A stretch of 64,000 nucleotides of DNA, from positions 124,001 through 188,000 of the forward strand of contig JADNRY010000011.1 in the NCBI GenBank assembly GCA_015501585.1, in the 5' to 3' direction. The notes under the pieces are model-generated. The model was not told the origin of the DNA, did no database searches, and saw nothing but the letters and a program-made list of their open reading frames with translations. Positions 1-11,931 of this stretch are shown in pieces; position 1 is the stretch's first letter, and every line of letters begins with the position of its first letter. A program made the position numbers and the translations under genes. This stretch comes from Rhodocollybia butyracea (lineage: Eukaryota > Basidiomycota > Agaricomycetes > Agaricales > Omphalotaceae).

Positions 1-1831
1 GACGGGGGTTCTTCCTCTTTCGCTCACCTCCCCTCAAGGTGGAATTATCCGAACAACCCGTTACCAAGGATTTCTTGACTGGGCTGGAAACAGGATAACT
101 TGCTTCAGATCTCCCCCAGAACCCTCTATACCATGGAGAGTTGGATTTGAAGAACTTGTCAAGCAGTTTTGCAATTCTAGCAGTTGTATGATGAGTTTTT
201 GTGACCAACATAGTAGGCTTTTCTGTACAAAACACTGGATAACAGCTCAAATATTGTGCAGTTGATTGGTTTCCTATACCCCTTCCTCTTCCTGTCACTG
301 CTCAGCTGCAAAGCGGGGATCTCTTTAATAATGTTCTTGCTCCTTGTGGGGAGAGTTGTTTCATTTTTCGAGTACCAGGCAACATGCCATCCATCGTAAG
401 AATGTTGCTGCTGCTCACTGCTTAATTCTCATTTACTTAATCCGATTATCCAGGAAACCGAATGGTCCACCAACGATATAGACACTTTAAGCATCGTACT
501 TGAATATGCTCCAGATACTTCACCTTGTGACCTTGCAGTCATATGCAAGAAACCATGTTTTGAAGTAGCTCAGATGCTTTTTGCTCTCGTTTTAACACAT
601 AGTCATTCTACAGGTATTCAAACGACGCAAGTTCCATATACCAGACCAAAAAATAAGAAAAAAGCCACCGCAGAAAAAAAAGCGGCTCCTTCCATTGAAG
701 TTCAATGACTTGAAGAGTGATCGATTCCAGCCGTAAAGTCTGAGGTTATTATCAATCGAGTAGCACTAACACATCTTCGTAGCAACCCGCCGTGTCACCA
801 CCAAGGCCCTTGCAATGAGTTCGCTAACTGTGCATGCTTCAGGAACAAAGCGCACTGTGAACGGAGCTGTCGTTGTGATCCTAAAACATGTGTTACTTTT
901 ACCGCCATTTTTTTCCATACCTTCTGACGCAAACTTCCCTAATTGTAGGTCGACGACGCTGGCCAGGTTGTAAGTGTAAGCGAACCAAAACGATCAATCG
1001 TCCATGTGGCACGGATCGCTGTCCTTGCTATAAAGCGTTTCGAGAATGTGATCCAGAGCTTTGCGGAAAGTGTGAAGCAAGGTGAGCATTGGCTCGGTCA
1101 AGACAAGACACGAGATCTAATTAGTCCCTGGTAGAGGTGAGAGATGATTTCAGAAACAAAGAACACACCAGATTCATGGTGGCGGTTTAGACCAATTCAA
1201 GGACGACGGCTGTTTGAATGTCTCCATTCAAAGAGGACAGTGGAAGGTACGTAGTGCTATTTTGTATACCGGTACCTTCTAGGTAATTTACACACGCGCT
1301 AGTCCGCTGAGACGAAACCGGGAGCTTGGGGGTTTGGGTTGTTTCTTCTGGAAGAGGCCGAGCCAGGCGAACTGGTCTTGGAGTATACTGGCGAAATAAT
1401 ATATGAACTAACCGTTCAGTCTCGAGAGTAAGTGGACATTATATACTACACAAAACAGTTTCATTGATTTTCTCGTAGTCACATATCCAGACATCACGAC
1501 CGCAACTACCTGTTTGATTTAAATATCAATACGGCTATCGATAGTGAATTTGCTGGCAACGAGTCTCGATACATCAACCACTCTAGGGATGGTAGTAATT
1601 GTTTAGCACAGGGTATTTCTTCTATCATGAGTTTGTACTACATTCATTGACCCCCCTCTAGTTAAGATGGTGAATGGCGACCATAGGATTGGAATCTATG
1701 CCAGTAAGTAGCTCAACAGGTCGGGCACTAGTCTTTCCTATTGATCATCTACAGAAACCCATATAGACGCAGGAGCAGAACTAACACTGAATTACGGGTC
1801 ACATTTCTTCAACCGGAAGGATACACAGTAG
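1..1831 (+). CDS. EZH2-type histone H3K27 methyltransferase (Polycomb), 5' truncated
   Basis: The gene enters from the left edge and ends with TAG at 1829-1831. Spliced reading gives two cysteine-rich rows typical of the CXC (pre-SET) domain. One lies around 783-890 with CHHQGPC and CACF; the second, around 948-1083, has CKCKRTK, CPCYKAF and ELCGKCEAR. A SET domain follows from about 1320, with the segments EYTGEII, RYINHS (about 1567-1584, the NHS AdoMet motif) and ELTLNYG (about 1777-1797). The basic stretch before CXC (about 612-730) is Lys/Arg rich. CXC plus C-terminal SET is the signature of E(z)/EZH2, the catalytic subunit of PRC2 that methylates H3K27 in chromatin. Several short GT-AG introns interrupt it, for example the one ending just before 1756. 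Family assignment is firm; the N-terminal half lies outside the window. Confidence 0.88.
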
Positions 1832-1945
1832 TATTACACGTTTGAGATAATCGAAAAACGATCCCAATCCTATGCCATCAAAGCTATATGCTTCAATTCG
1901 CTACAAAAGAATTAAGTAGCGACAATCAAATGGCATTGTGATAAC

Positions 1946-3359
1946 TCACCTCTGAACTTGCTGACCCACTTTCATGGGTTCATAGACTGGTTCGTCCATG
2001 ATATACTGCCCAAGTTGGATCTGTGATGCCCTCAGTGCTTGCGCTCGTTCGGTGAGAGGTGATATCGGAGTCAGGTCATAATCTGACGAAAGATGCCAGA
2101 AGAATGTAGACGAAATGCGAATAAGAGGTCTGTCAGGTTCTTCCGCTTTGCGTTTGTTGATGACCTGCAATGCAAGCTCAGAACATTAGCAGTCACCAAA
2201 GGGAAATGAATGCGAACCTCCAGCGTCCGATCATTGACTACCACCTCATGAAAACCAGCCTTGACCAACCCACCCGTAATGTGCTCAAGTTGCTTCCCAG
2301 CTTGAACAAGAAGATAGTCTCCTTTGGGAATAGTGACTGGAATACGCTTCCCAGTATTTCGTGCCCATATATTCAACCCAGGAAAACGTGAACGGCCATG
2401 AATCGTAAGGAAGTTTAAATCGGTGTGAAACCCAGCCAAAATTGTATCTTTTTGGCCGTACTTCCGGAGATCCGAGGCAGTGGGTGCCAAGAGATGTGGG
2501 CTTGAGAGGTAGTTAGTGAAGGATCGTTGGCATCCGCAAGTTACGCACCCATATCGTCCTGCATCACGGAAGGTGGTTGAAGGGAGACCAAGGCCAATGC
2601 ACACCATATCAGCAAGGCCCTCGACTCTGATAAAAACATTCAAAGAGAAGACTCGAGTGTAGTCCAAAAGAAATGATTTACGCCTGTTTCATAGACTTTC
2701 CCCAATTCTCCATTACAGGCGTCCACCTGCCCTTGATGTGTTTTGCTGCAGGAACAACATTCGGAGCATTCAAGCCGGGAAACTGCGTCTCGTACGGTGG
2801 CTTCTCACTCATCTTCCAAAAGAACCTACATTTAGGATCTGGAGAGTGCTGCGAGATGTCTAAGGGCCTTTCCTCCGGTTCTAAACGCTCGATTATCCGA
2901 AGGCACGGCTCATCGATAGCACACTTTGGCTTTTCAGTGTTTTCCAGAGTAACCCCAACTTGGTAGCTTAATGAGGGCCGTTCGTCTTTCTGAAGATCGG
3001 ATTGAGGCTGGGCGAAATAATCCTCAAGGAGGTCGAGGAACACAGCGTTGTCACTTTCAGAGACGCGCGAGTCGCGTAAAAGGAGGGCACCATAAGCGAT
3101 TAGTGAATCTGCAGCCTGGCGAGTAGAATAGTTGACCAAAAGTAATCAGATAATGCACAAGTGGCCACGACACTCGAAAATTAAGTGCTTTAACAAACGG
3201 CGCCACTTTGTGCAAGGTCACACTCTGCACAAAGAAATTTCCCAAGTTAAAGCACTCTAACTTTCAGGTGCGACTTACTTTCTTGCATTCATCCTGTACT
3301 GCTTGAGAATCTCGAGAGCTGGACAGAAAGAGATCCAAATCGATTATCGGTAGCTCCAT
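1946..3359 (-). CDS. 2-oxoglutarate/Fe(II)-dependent oxygenase (isopenicillin-N-synthase/clavaminate-synthase-like)
   Basis: Start ATG at 3357-3359 begins MELPIIDLDLF, the usual N-terminal strand of this family. The core holds the iron-binding HxD in GFHTDLNFL (about 2410-2437) and the distal His in LEHITGG (about 2265-2290). A following FHEVVV and a conserved SSTFFWHL segment complete the jelly roll. The family hydroxylates or oxidatively cyclises small molecules using 2OG and O2; the substrate cannot be read from sequence. At least three introns are needed. The 3' end is uncertain. Reading through the last exon stops at 1946-1948, but that point is a perfect GTGAGT donor. Splicing to an acceptor near 1901 would add about eight codons and stop at 1870-1872. 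The gene is convergent with the EZH2 gene and shares a 113 bp divergent promoter with UBC12. Confidence 0.78.
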
Positions 3360-3472
3360 GGAAGGAACTTCAAGGAAGCTAAATAAGACAAAGTCAGTGG
3401 CTGTACAATTTTTCCTGATCACTCACTCTCATCACTCTATTTGACTCACCCAATTCTTTACGACCGACCACG

Positions 3473-4264
3473 ATGATCAAGGTAACCTAGTCTTCTTTGC
3501 TGGTCTTTTAATGCTCATTTGCTCGAAAAGATATGGAGTATGAAGAAGAATGAAGATGCGGCCACGAAGAAGAAGCCAAAGACCAGTGCCGCTCAGATTC
3601 GAGTGCAGAAAGGTGCTTCTTTTGTTTTTGGATAATTCCATGAATTTGACGGTGTCGTCGTAGATTTAACAGAACTCGATCTTCCGTCAACGATGAAGAC
3701 GCATTTCCCAGACCCCATCGACCTCCTTAACTTTATGCTGACAATTACCCCGGACGAAGGTCAAATGCTTTTGCTGCCTCATGCACACGACCAGTACCTC
3801 AATTTTCTTCTTCTAGGCATGTACAAGGGTGGCGCGTTCACTTTTTCTTTCGCTATCAACACCAACTACCCTCATGATCCTCCAAAGGTCAAATGCACAC
3901 AAACGGTGAGGATAACTCGTGTTTATGTACATGTTTGCTGACTTTATCGATTATAGATTTACCACCCAAACGTAGACCTCGAGGGAAATGTGTGTCTAAA
4001 TATCCTACGAGAAGACTGGAAGCCTGTCCTTAATCTGAACTCCGTAATGGTCGGCTTACAATATTTGTTCCTTGAGCCAAATGCCGACGATCCTCTGAAC
4101 AAAGGTATGTGTATCTTTTTCTGCAGTGCATTCAGATTTACAATTCTTCCGCAGAGGCCGCTCAGGAAATGAGCAAGAACCGGGATCAGTTCTTGCACAA
4201 CGTCAAGTCTTCCATGCGGGGCTCGAGTATCAAGGGCGTCCAGTATGATAAAGTCCTCGCCTGA
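3473..4264 (+). CDS. ubc12: NEDD8-conjugating enzyme E2 (UBC12)
   Basis: Five exons give a protein of about 178 residues. The first coding exon is only nine bases (ATG ATC AAG, 3473-3481). Splicing it on yields [17 protein letters not shown], the MIKLFSLK-type N-terminal docking extension that UBC12 uses to bind the NEDD8 E1. The UBC fold follows: [16 protein letters not shown], then [20 protein letters not shown] with the active-site Cys in NVCLNIL (about 3989-4009), [10 protein letters not shown] and DPLNKEAA. UBC12 carries NEDD8 as a thioester and passes it to cullins, activating SCF-type ubiquitin ligases, which fits the F-box genes elsewhere in the window. The tiny first exon would be missed by simple ORF calling; its choice rests on the family N-terminus and good splice sites. 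Stop TGA at 4262-4264. Confidence 0.96.
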
Positions 4265-4449
4265 TGATTATCTATCCTTTCCGATTCGTTGTCGCTGTGC
4301 TGTTGTATTTTGACTGTCCATCCACTTTATCCTTCTCCGCTAATCGAGTCACGCATACACATACATACTCATCTTTGCTCACTTTATGACCATGCAATGA
4401 CTAGATCTACATTTTATCGGGATTGTAAATACATTTGTAGATGATGAGG

Positions 4450-5038
4450 TTAACTTCCCCCTGCAAAAAGGAAACGAGTTAGCGAGAACAAAAGTCCAAG
4501 AAGAAAACCAATGTACGGTAGGTGGTGAAGCCGTAGGGGCTTATGAGGAGTGGTATGTGATAATGTTCGGTGGGCTCCTCGAGTTCAAAAGTAATCTCGA
4601 GACGCGCTGTGTGAATAAAGGCGTGATTATTGCGAGATATTTACTAACCTCTACCCATGGATAGAAAGTCTTCACAGACTTGCTGTCGAAATATTCCTTT
4701 GTTCTAAAGATCATTTTATACAACCCGGGTTTGACTAAGTTTTGAGTATCTTCCGGAGATAAGAGATCGGTACATCTCCCGTCAGAATTTGTGGTGCTAG
4801 GAATGAGTTGGGGGAACACAGCATGTACTAGGCTCAAGCAGCACTCACGATTCAGCGAGAGGATTGAAAAAGAAGGGGTCCCCGTTTGTTTTTGGAGGCT
4901 CGTATTGCTGCAGACGAATCGCGATGCCCTCGGCGGGTTTTCCGGTGGAGGTGTCTAAGACTAGTGGTAATTGAGCAAGAGTACTACGAGCAAAGCGTTG
5001 AAAAACCGACCATGGCAAGTAATAGAGGATTTTGCCAT
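4450..5038 (-). CDS. 5-hydroxyisourate hydrolase (transthyretin-like, urate catabolism)
   Basis: Spliced reading starts MAKSSITCHVLDTSTGKP (ATG at 5036-5038) and ends SPYGFTTYRGS, the invariant C-terminus of HIU hydrolases. The last three residues come from a tiny terminal exon at 4450-4460, the stop being 4450-4452. The family's catalytic and binding elements are visible: the N-terminal His of ITCH, Arg in GIAIRL, and EHYHIPLL before YRGS. The enzyme hydrolyses 5-hydroxyisourate, the product of uricase, to OHCU on the route from urate to allantoin. The length of about 126 residues is normal. Four exons are inferred: the first ends at CAT|G, another splice joins WVE to ITFELEEP. It is head to head with RRP1, with 72 bp between start codons. 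No peroxisomal signal is obvious beyond the conserved YRGS tail. Confidence 0.93.
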
Positions 5039-5110
5039 TATACAAGTGGTGCCGGTGATGGGCGCTTCTGAGCTCGCGTTCAGCTTTTATCTTCGACCAA
5101 CACGTCTATC

Positions 5111-6298
5111 ATGACCGCAAAAGCTTCGTCATCCAATTCTGCCCCACCGTTGAACAAATATCTCGCGTCAACGGGTACGTATATCGTCCATTCTGACGAA
5201 ACATCCTAAATGAACTATCGCTCCACAGAAAAAAAGACTCGCGACAAGGCGATAAAAACTCTCTCCAGTTTTCTTTCAGACGAGTCTCGAGATCAAATAC
5301 CAATATCAGAAATGACCAAGCTATGGAAAGGCATTTTCTACTGTCAGTATCTTTTGGATGGTGTTTGTCGATTCGAGCTTAAAAAATGTCCAGGTTTTTG
5401 GATGTCCGACAAGCCGCTCGTTCAGCAAGCACTAGCATCAGAATTGGCAGAATTGGTGCTTAGCACCTCCAAAACATCTACGTCTCTGTCTTTCCTAAAT
5501 GGTTTCTGGGAGACAACAGTACGCGAATGGAATGGTATCGATAGGTTACGGTACGTTATAGTATCACGAAAGTTGGTATATCGATGATAAACAGGATATG
5601 CAGGCTGGACAAGTACCTTATGCTCGTCAGGCGTTTCATCAACGTTTCCTTTCGACTCATGATACAAAACGATTGGGACTTGAAGACATGTCAAGAATAT
5701 AATACTATTCTAACACATGAAGGCGGACCTCTTTGGTGAGCCTCTATGTGATCTTCTCGATTACTAAAATCTCAAAGTTCTTTCTAGTCCCACCGATGGT
5801 CGAGTGCCAGTCGGTCTTGTCTTTCACATTGCCGACGTATATCTCGAAGAGCTAGAAAAGGATGTTCGCTCGTTGGAAAAAGATGCTTCAAAACCCGTCC
5901 CCCTCGCAACTTTACTCTCCCCGTTCCTCGACCTGGCCGCCCGAACACCTCTCATCACCACGTACAAGCACCTCCAGTCGTCATTATTTGAACCATTACT
6001 ATCATCTTGCTCACCCCCTGCAACCAACTCAGACGATGAAAATGAACCCCGGGCACCGAAACGCCGGCGTGTGGATAACAGTTCGTTAGATTCATATTCC
6101 TATATCCTTTCAAATGCTTGCCTCGACGACCCATCTGTCGAAATCAAACTATCGTCCAACGTACTCCATAAAAAGTTACTACGGCGGATATTCGATGTTG
6201 CTAGTCAAGCGGAGACAAGAGACGCAAATCGTAGGAAAATGTATGCCTTATGGAAGGCTGAAAAGGACGAGGATGATGATGGGGATGAAGAAACATGA
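5111..6298 (+). CDS. rrp1: Ribosomal RNA processing protein 1 (RRP1/NOP52 family)
   Basis: ATG at 5111-5113 begins MTAKASSSNSAPPLNKYLAST; stop TGA at 6296-6298. The N-terminal NOP52 domain is recognised from KLWKGIFYC, WMSDKPLVQQALA, FLNGFWETTVREWNGIDRLR and DKYLMLVRRF. A second block, VPVGLVFHIADVYLEEL, falls after an intron at about 5736-5787. The C-terminal part carries the likely nuclear signal PKRRRVD and an acidic EDDDGDEE tail. RRP1 is a nucleolar factor needed for 27S pre-rRNA processing in the large-subunit pathway. Three or four short introns interrupt the gene. The 72 bp gap to HIU hydrolase must hold both promoters. Assignment is strong on domain order and tail composition. Confidence 0.9.
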
Positions 6299-6358
6299 AA
6301 CTTGCTGGTTTTATCCTTTATCCTTTTACCATAAATAGACTCACAACATGGTATACCA

Positions 6359-7289
6359 CTATACGTTGGTTCGTAAACGTTCAATAATCAATAATGATAT
6401 CAGCACGTCCTCGAAGACTTCGTGACCTTTCGGTGTCACCTCAAGCTTTGGATGCTCGAATTCTCGCCCAGATCTGCGCCTGTGGCTTCTGGGAACAAAC
6501 TTTGCCAATAGATTCGCGTTGGTCCTGTCTTTCGACAGGAAACACTGGATGTAAAGTCAACATCCATTGACACCAGTCTATCTTTACACTCACTGTGATA
6601 ATGTCACCAGAGTTATCTGCTTCCCAATAGAGGGAGGGTAAGTGGGCTTCAATGGGCTTCCATGTCCAATGCTATATAATGATCATGAATATCAGAATCC
6701 AGAATATCCGTTCATTAGTCTTGGAGCCTACATGTCGGAATAATTTTGACGAAGAAACCAGCACTTCCTCTACCGGGTGCTCCCTACCTCGAAAAAAAAC
6801 AGTATTGACATTTTTCGAGTCCTTTGCCGCTATCCTATGATCGAAGAAATAGCTCAAGCACTAAATAGGAAACTGAATAGATGGGGGGCTCACTCGAAGT
6901 CACCAACGAGCTCCCCAAGCTCACTCCACTCGTATTTCCGTACTGATGTTATATGAGACGAAGGGGTGAAGCAGTTCAAGCTCACAGAGATGTAGTACGG
7001 ATGACGAGCTTGGGGTGAATTTGAACGTAGTATCATAGCATTTTTATCTTCTATTGATTCAAACGAGTAATAAACCACTCCTGCTGGCCTTGTCGAGGTC
7101 GCATAGCTGCATGAAAACAACCTCAGATCTTTCCGACGCACTTGCAGCGAGAGATTGACTTACCCGGGGGGAGTAATTGGAGAAGCGGATCCGTAGTGTT
7201 GGCTTGGATGTACTGGAGGCGGAACGGGGGAAGGCGCCCCGAATTTGACCGTGAGACCACGGTGACAGGCTGAAGATTTGGAAGAGCAT
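6359..7289 (-). CDS. DUF6593-like basidiomycete protein (reconstructed from five exons)
   Basis: No single long ORF covers this gene; I joined exons by phase. From the 5' side: MLFQIFSLSP (ATG 7287-7289) to FSNYSPR; YATSTRPAG through KYEWSELGELVGDFE; AAKDSKNVNTVFFRGREHP to SSSKLFRH; HWTWKPIEAHLPSLYWE to GDIIT; and CFLSKDRTN to IERLRTNV with stop at 6359-6361. Donors used include GTAAGT, GTGAGC and GTGAGT. The order resembles the DUF6593 domain common in Agaricomycetes: a WxP/YxWK core after a FRGRE-type strand, then AKFVPRSHRRRSG and a C-terminal LIIERLR helix. Function of that family is unknown. The real start may lie upstream, because a 141-codon open frame in another phase spans 7123-7548. 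Confidence 0.5.
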
Positions 7290-7645
7290 GAACTGGAGGC
7301 TTCAACATCTCATTATTCTCTGTTCTGGATGAACTAGTTAGCTTCCAGAATGTCACATTAATGTCGAAAGCAAAATTTACTCGGTAAGAATCATCGTGGT
7401 ACGAATTCGGAGAGCCAAAAGCTGTAGAGGTGAGCGCGTGGCTTACATACTGACAGAAAAACACTGCGGTGATACATAGTCGGAACGACAACTGTTTGCT
7501 AAGTGCCGGGCTGCGCGGCTGGAGTGCTACGCAGTGAGCCCTTAGCATTTCGACGGATTACAAAGGGAGAAGGAGAACAGGCAATAACTGACGTATATGT
7601 AGCAAGATAAATGTGTAAAAGGTCCGGCAAAAATAAGTAACATTC
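7290..7645. other. Gap between the DUF6593-like and FBXO21-like genes
   Basis: This stretch precedes the DUF6593-like gene on the minus strand and follows the 3' end of the FBXO21-like gene. An open minus-strand frame starting at 7548 contains a hydrophobic run (LSFRLCITAVFFCQYVSHAL). It could be an upstream exon with a signal anchor, but it is in a different phase from the next exon. I could not find a convincing splice, so I left it out of the gene model. Confidence 0.4.
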
Positions 7646-9718
7646 TCATCCGATTAGCAGTGCCTCTCCGATCGCCTCGTCCTCTGGATACGCTGCGCTA
7701 AGCTCAGGGCTCAAAGCGAACCTTGCTTTGGCACCTGAGGATGGCTGCTTCGAAGCATCGATGTCGTCTCCCACAGTCCCACCTCCTCCACTGCCTAAAG
7801 GTAGAGCCTCCTTCGTTTTCAACACCCCAGTGAAAAACTTCGGTAGAGTGATGATACGGCACATCTCCGCCAGAAATTCATCTGACGGAGCAAGCAAGGG
7901 TTGTATATTGTCCTCGGCAACATCTAACTATCAGCATCAGCTGGAAGAACATAAAGAGATGAGGAAACGAACATCGACGCGAACTGTCATCACACACGAC
8001 AGAGTAGAAAGGCTGTGCTCTGCCACGCGGAAGTTCGTCAACCCTCATTTCTGTAATCCACTCTTCCGTTGCTTGACAGACAGGCTATATTCATGATAAA
8101 AGGTTTTAAAGACAACTGCTAGAGCGGAATTACCACTTACATCCCAGCCAATTATAACTGCTTTATAAGGGTACCTTTTGTGCATAAAGAGCATCCCGAC
8201 AAAATATTGCACAATATTCTCTGCTGACCTCAACCTGATTACTTTAGCATCTAATGCTTCGTCATCTAGCACATGCAGACAAGCCTTTGAGAGTGCATCT
8301 TGCGTTTCATCGGCCCCCTCCAGGCAAGGTATTAAGCTTTCAGATATAAATGTGGCACAGTCCAATGGCTCGGCATGATCTAGTAATTGAAGCACAACGC
8401 GCTCATCTCTAGTCATAAGCAAAGACACTGTGTATGCTAAAAGCACGACGGGTTGAAAAAAGGATAGGGAGGTGTTGATTGGGGACATAGTGACGTTGCG
8501 CACACTTCTAAGGAGCATAGGCCCAGCATTCGTCTCTGGGGAAATATAGCGCATCATATCATTAGGGACAATACCTTGACGAGCGAGTAGAGCGGGAATG
8601 TCCTCTCGCAATGAAACAATGACCTTTGAAGAAGCACCATAGATGTCAACATAAAAGTCGTCATCTTCAGCTTTTGGTGTGGAGATGTGCACCAATACGC
8701 GCACTGGAAAGTTTACTGGCAAGGCATTAACTTTCAGCGACCGTGCAATCGATACGAAGATGTGAACGAGCGAAATCGGAATTGAGCGTTTGTGTGATGT
8801 CAAATAGAAGTGAGGAAAGTGATTATGTATATCATGAAAGTTATGGGCTAGGGAACTCAGAGAGCTCTATCAAATAGCACTGTGAGAGATGTGGGGATTG
8901 TACGCACGTTGAACGGGTCCGTGCCCTTCTGAAGCCATAAACTCGCATATGAGGACACAAAGCTTTTTGAGATCGTACGTTGGATCATCTGGTGATAGCG
9001 GAAATTTCAGACGGATAAGATGATCTCGGCATCGAGAATTGAGATCAGTCAGCAAGGTATGCATCTATGAAAACTTCTACATGAGAATTATGGAGTATTG
9101 CCACACACAGCTCACCAAATCAGGATGCTTCCCGAAGAAGGAAGATTGAGCGGAAAACGCTGGAACGTAGCTGTCAGGGACCGAACTATCTGAGCGAAGA
9201 CAACGACCCCAAAATTCAACAGCATACATGCGGCTTATTGAACTCAGCAAGGCTGAAGCCCAATAAACTCTAGTAGCTGATAACGAGGGTACCATGTCAT
9301 TTTCATATATTCTCAAGTGTTCTGAGCCCGCACTCTCGATTTCCAAAACATCCCAGACGTCAAATAAGTATTGTGCTACGGATTTGGCGTGCATATACCT
9401 CCCAACCCTCTGTGAGACGATCGCGTCGAGATGCATTAGGACTTGTTTATCGATGCGTCTCCTTGCGAAATACACGAGCCTCCAGTTCCCGCCAGTGTCC
9501 GCCTTCCTCTGTACTTCTTCCGTATCATTCGCATAGAGATATCTTGCTTGATAGTGGCGTTGCCATAGTATTGGCAGAGCAGCTGCTTCCTGAAAGAGGG
9601 CATTTGCAGCGGAACATCGTACAATTGTTTTGACAGATTCTTCACCATCTGAGTCTCGAGAACATGGCAGCTGTTTCAAAATACAGATTAAGCAGTCAAG
9701 AGGAAGTGGAGGTATCAT
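7646..9718 (-). CDS. F-box protein with transglutaminase-like and YccV/HspQ-like domains (FBXO21 type)
   Basis: ATG at 9716-9718 starts MIPPLPLDCLICILKQL, an F-box. The middle part matches the Transglut_core2 (SirB1-like) module, with FHDIHNHFPHFYLTSHKRSIPISL after the intron at about 8895-8933. The C-terminal part matches the YccV/HspQ hemimethylated-DNA-binding-like fold. It has YKAVIIGWD, then, after a GTAAGT intron, MRVDELPRGRAQPFYSVV and VAEDNIQPL. The same three-domain order defines human FBXO21, an SCF substrate adaptor. The inferred role is substrate recognition in a Skp1-cullin-F-box ligase; the substrate is unknown. The C-terminus adds a Gly-rich linker and ends at 7646-7648. RSC9 stops only 63 bp upstream of the start on the same strand. 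Confidence 0.85.
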
Positions 9719-9781
9719 TTAAAGATTGATATTAGGCGCGCGCTTGATTCGACAAATTACAAAATTTTGATTACAGCCGGT

Positions 9782-11747
9782 TTATGCATTGATCATCTCG
9801 ATAATCCAGCTCATGAGAGTCTCATCTTGAAACTGTACAGCCTCCAAAAGTTTCCGTACAGCTCCAAACGCTTCACATCCCTTTCTCTCCCCCTCCTTCT
9901 CATCCTCCAATGCACCGCCTTCCATGGGCTCATCGTCATCCTCTATTTCTTCAGTGACGCCCGGGAATCCAAAATGATCTGCATCAACTTTAGGAGCTAC
10001 TTCTTTGGAGGCAAAACTCATCTGAAACAGGATCCTGATACACAACAAAGCAAGAAGAGAGGTAGATGGTGCCTCATTAGTCCTCCGCTGAAAGTTGATC
10101 ACGGTACTGCGGGGTAAAGGCGGGTTCCTTTGTGTAGGATTTGGGTCAGGATGTTCTGCCGGATGCGAGAGCGTAATAGTATCACTCTGAGAAGGGTCTC
10201 TTTCGGCCAAGTGGGCACTCCAAAAGTGCGTCAGAACATGACCACGGAATTGGTTGGTTGGTACGTGCTTTCTGAAGCAAGTTGACCACTCGCATGCTGC
10301 TTCTTCACCCGGAGTCCTAGATTCAACATGCTGCAAAACATGCTCACAAAGTTCTGCTGCAGTTGAAAATGGCGGAGCTGTGCAAGCGCCATGAAACCAT
10401 TGACATTTCAGTTTCTCTGCCAAGACAGTGTCCTTGCGTCTGGCTACACCCTGGACGACAAATCTCTGTGGAGGGCCCGGTAGCACTGTTGCATGGGCAT
10501 GCTCGTGAAATACATAATTCACATTCTTGATGACCTCCGATGCGACAAGAAGCGGTGGGTGCGATGTTGCGAATGGCTCGAAAGCGGCTTTGTAAAGGTT
10601 CCAGAAATCAACCTGCGTTACTACGCCATCGGGTTTAGCAACAAACATGAGCGACATCCTTGCCAAAGACACATAAGCTTGATAAAAGACGAGGGGCAAA
10701 TCACACACCAATCAAAACATCTCTTGGGTTCTGGCGTTTCAAGTAAGCTGTCTAACTCTGCCTTACTTAATTCATGATCCTTTGCTGTGACAATGGTAGA
10801 TGGAACGGTGTGGTTTGTCCCTGGGACATTAATATCATAGGTGACGGTTACCTGTTCTTGTTCAACGAGAAGCAAGGTGACCAGGATGCGTAGTACTCTA
10901 GCCATGTCTGAGTGTCTTAGGAAAGCCTTTGACATCGTGGGGTGGGACAGATGGGCATAGAGATAAGTCAAGCATGCCTCAAGAAGATCTTTGTCACCGT
11001 GGAGAGGAAGGTATTTTATACAGGCGGACAATGCAGGAGAGTCAGCAGAAAGGTGGGGCGTGTTTTGTGGGTTCGAAAAGAGTGAAGTTAAAGCACGAAG
11101 TGAGCTTATTATCATCGTTTTATTCGAAGCAGTCGATGCGATATGCAATAATGGTTGAAGAGGACTGGAAGTTAGCGGCGAAAACTTGGGAGGCAAGACG
11201 AGGGTTGGGGCAGCACATTGGAAGATGTCGATGATATAAGAGATGAATTCGCTATTCGCATCGAGAGAAGAGTCCAAGTTGTGTAGCGCGTTCAGTACGA
11301 GAGGCAATGTCCTTTTAAATATCGCAATGGTATTGGCATTCTGTTCGTCGGTCAAGGCCGCGTTACGAAGAACGCAGGCGGATAGTATGGCATGTTGTCT
11401 GCGTTGCAAAAGGCTATCAGGCGGCGCAAATAGTGACTGCAAGTCTGTATGTTCTTTGTAGCCCACCGCAGAGAACCACTCAGGCCACTCATAAAGCGCG
11501 TCTATCAATCCAGGAATCGTCCGCAGTCGATAATCATCATTGATACATAGCCCCAGAAGACGGCGTAGCGCCCAGGATATTTCCGTATCGATACCGGAAA
11601 GAAGACAGAGTCTCATACGATTGTTTGAAGCAATTTCAGTGTACCATCCTGTGCAAAGACTTGAACATTATCGAAAAAAAGGAATGATTCGCACCCACTT
11701 TCATGGTCATCTTTAAGATTAGGGATGGTATATGGCTGTTGCTGCAT
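9782..11747 (-). CDS. rsc9: RSC9-like subunit of the SWI/SNF-class RSC chromatin remodeller
   Basis: A short first exon begins MQQQPYTIPNLKDDHE (ATG 11745-11747) and joins through a GTGGGT-CAG intron to WYTEIASNNRMRLCLLSG. The N-terminal two thirds is a helical armadillo-like region (for example CINDDYRLRTIPGL, ISSLRALTSLF). Further on come DFWNLYKAAFEP and a winged-helix-like stretch. Near 10200-10420 two C2H2-type fingers appear: CQWFHGAC...CEHVLQHV and CEWSTCF...GHVLTHF. This is the arrangement of fungal Rsc9 and animal ARID2 without a visible ARID. An acidic segment near the end (EIEDDDEPMEGG) precedes stop 9782-9784. The protein is expected in the nucleus as part of the RSC complex. A short hydrophobic stretch (LLALLCIRILF) near the C-terminus is probably not a membrane anchor. 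Confidence 0.8.
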
Positions 11748-11865
11748 GAGTGTACTAGCCTGAATGCCTAGTGATGGTCAGGCGATAACCGTGGCTATGG
11801 CACACAGGTGCTTTCGGCGCTTACTACTACTGGGGTAAAGACATATCGTAAATTTCTCTATTAAA

Positions 11866-11882
11866 GTATGTATGTATGTATG
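11866..11882. repeat. TATG tetranucleotide microsatellite
   Basis: Four tandem TATG units lie in the gap between the PABA synthase 3' end and the RSC9 start. This is a simple sequence repeat with no evident function. Confidence 0.8.
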
Positions 11883-11931
11883 TTCCGCATAATGGAAATC
11901 TAATAGTTGAATATATATGAATAAAATAGAG

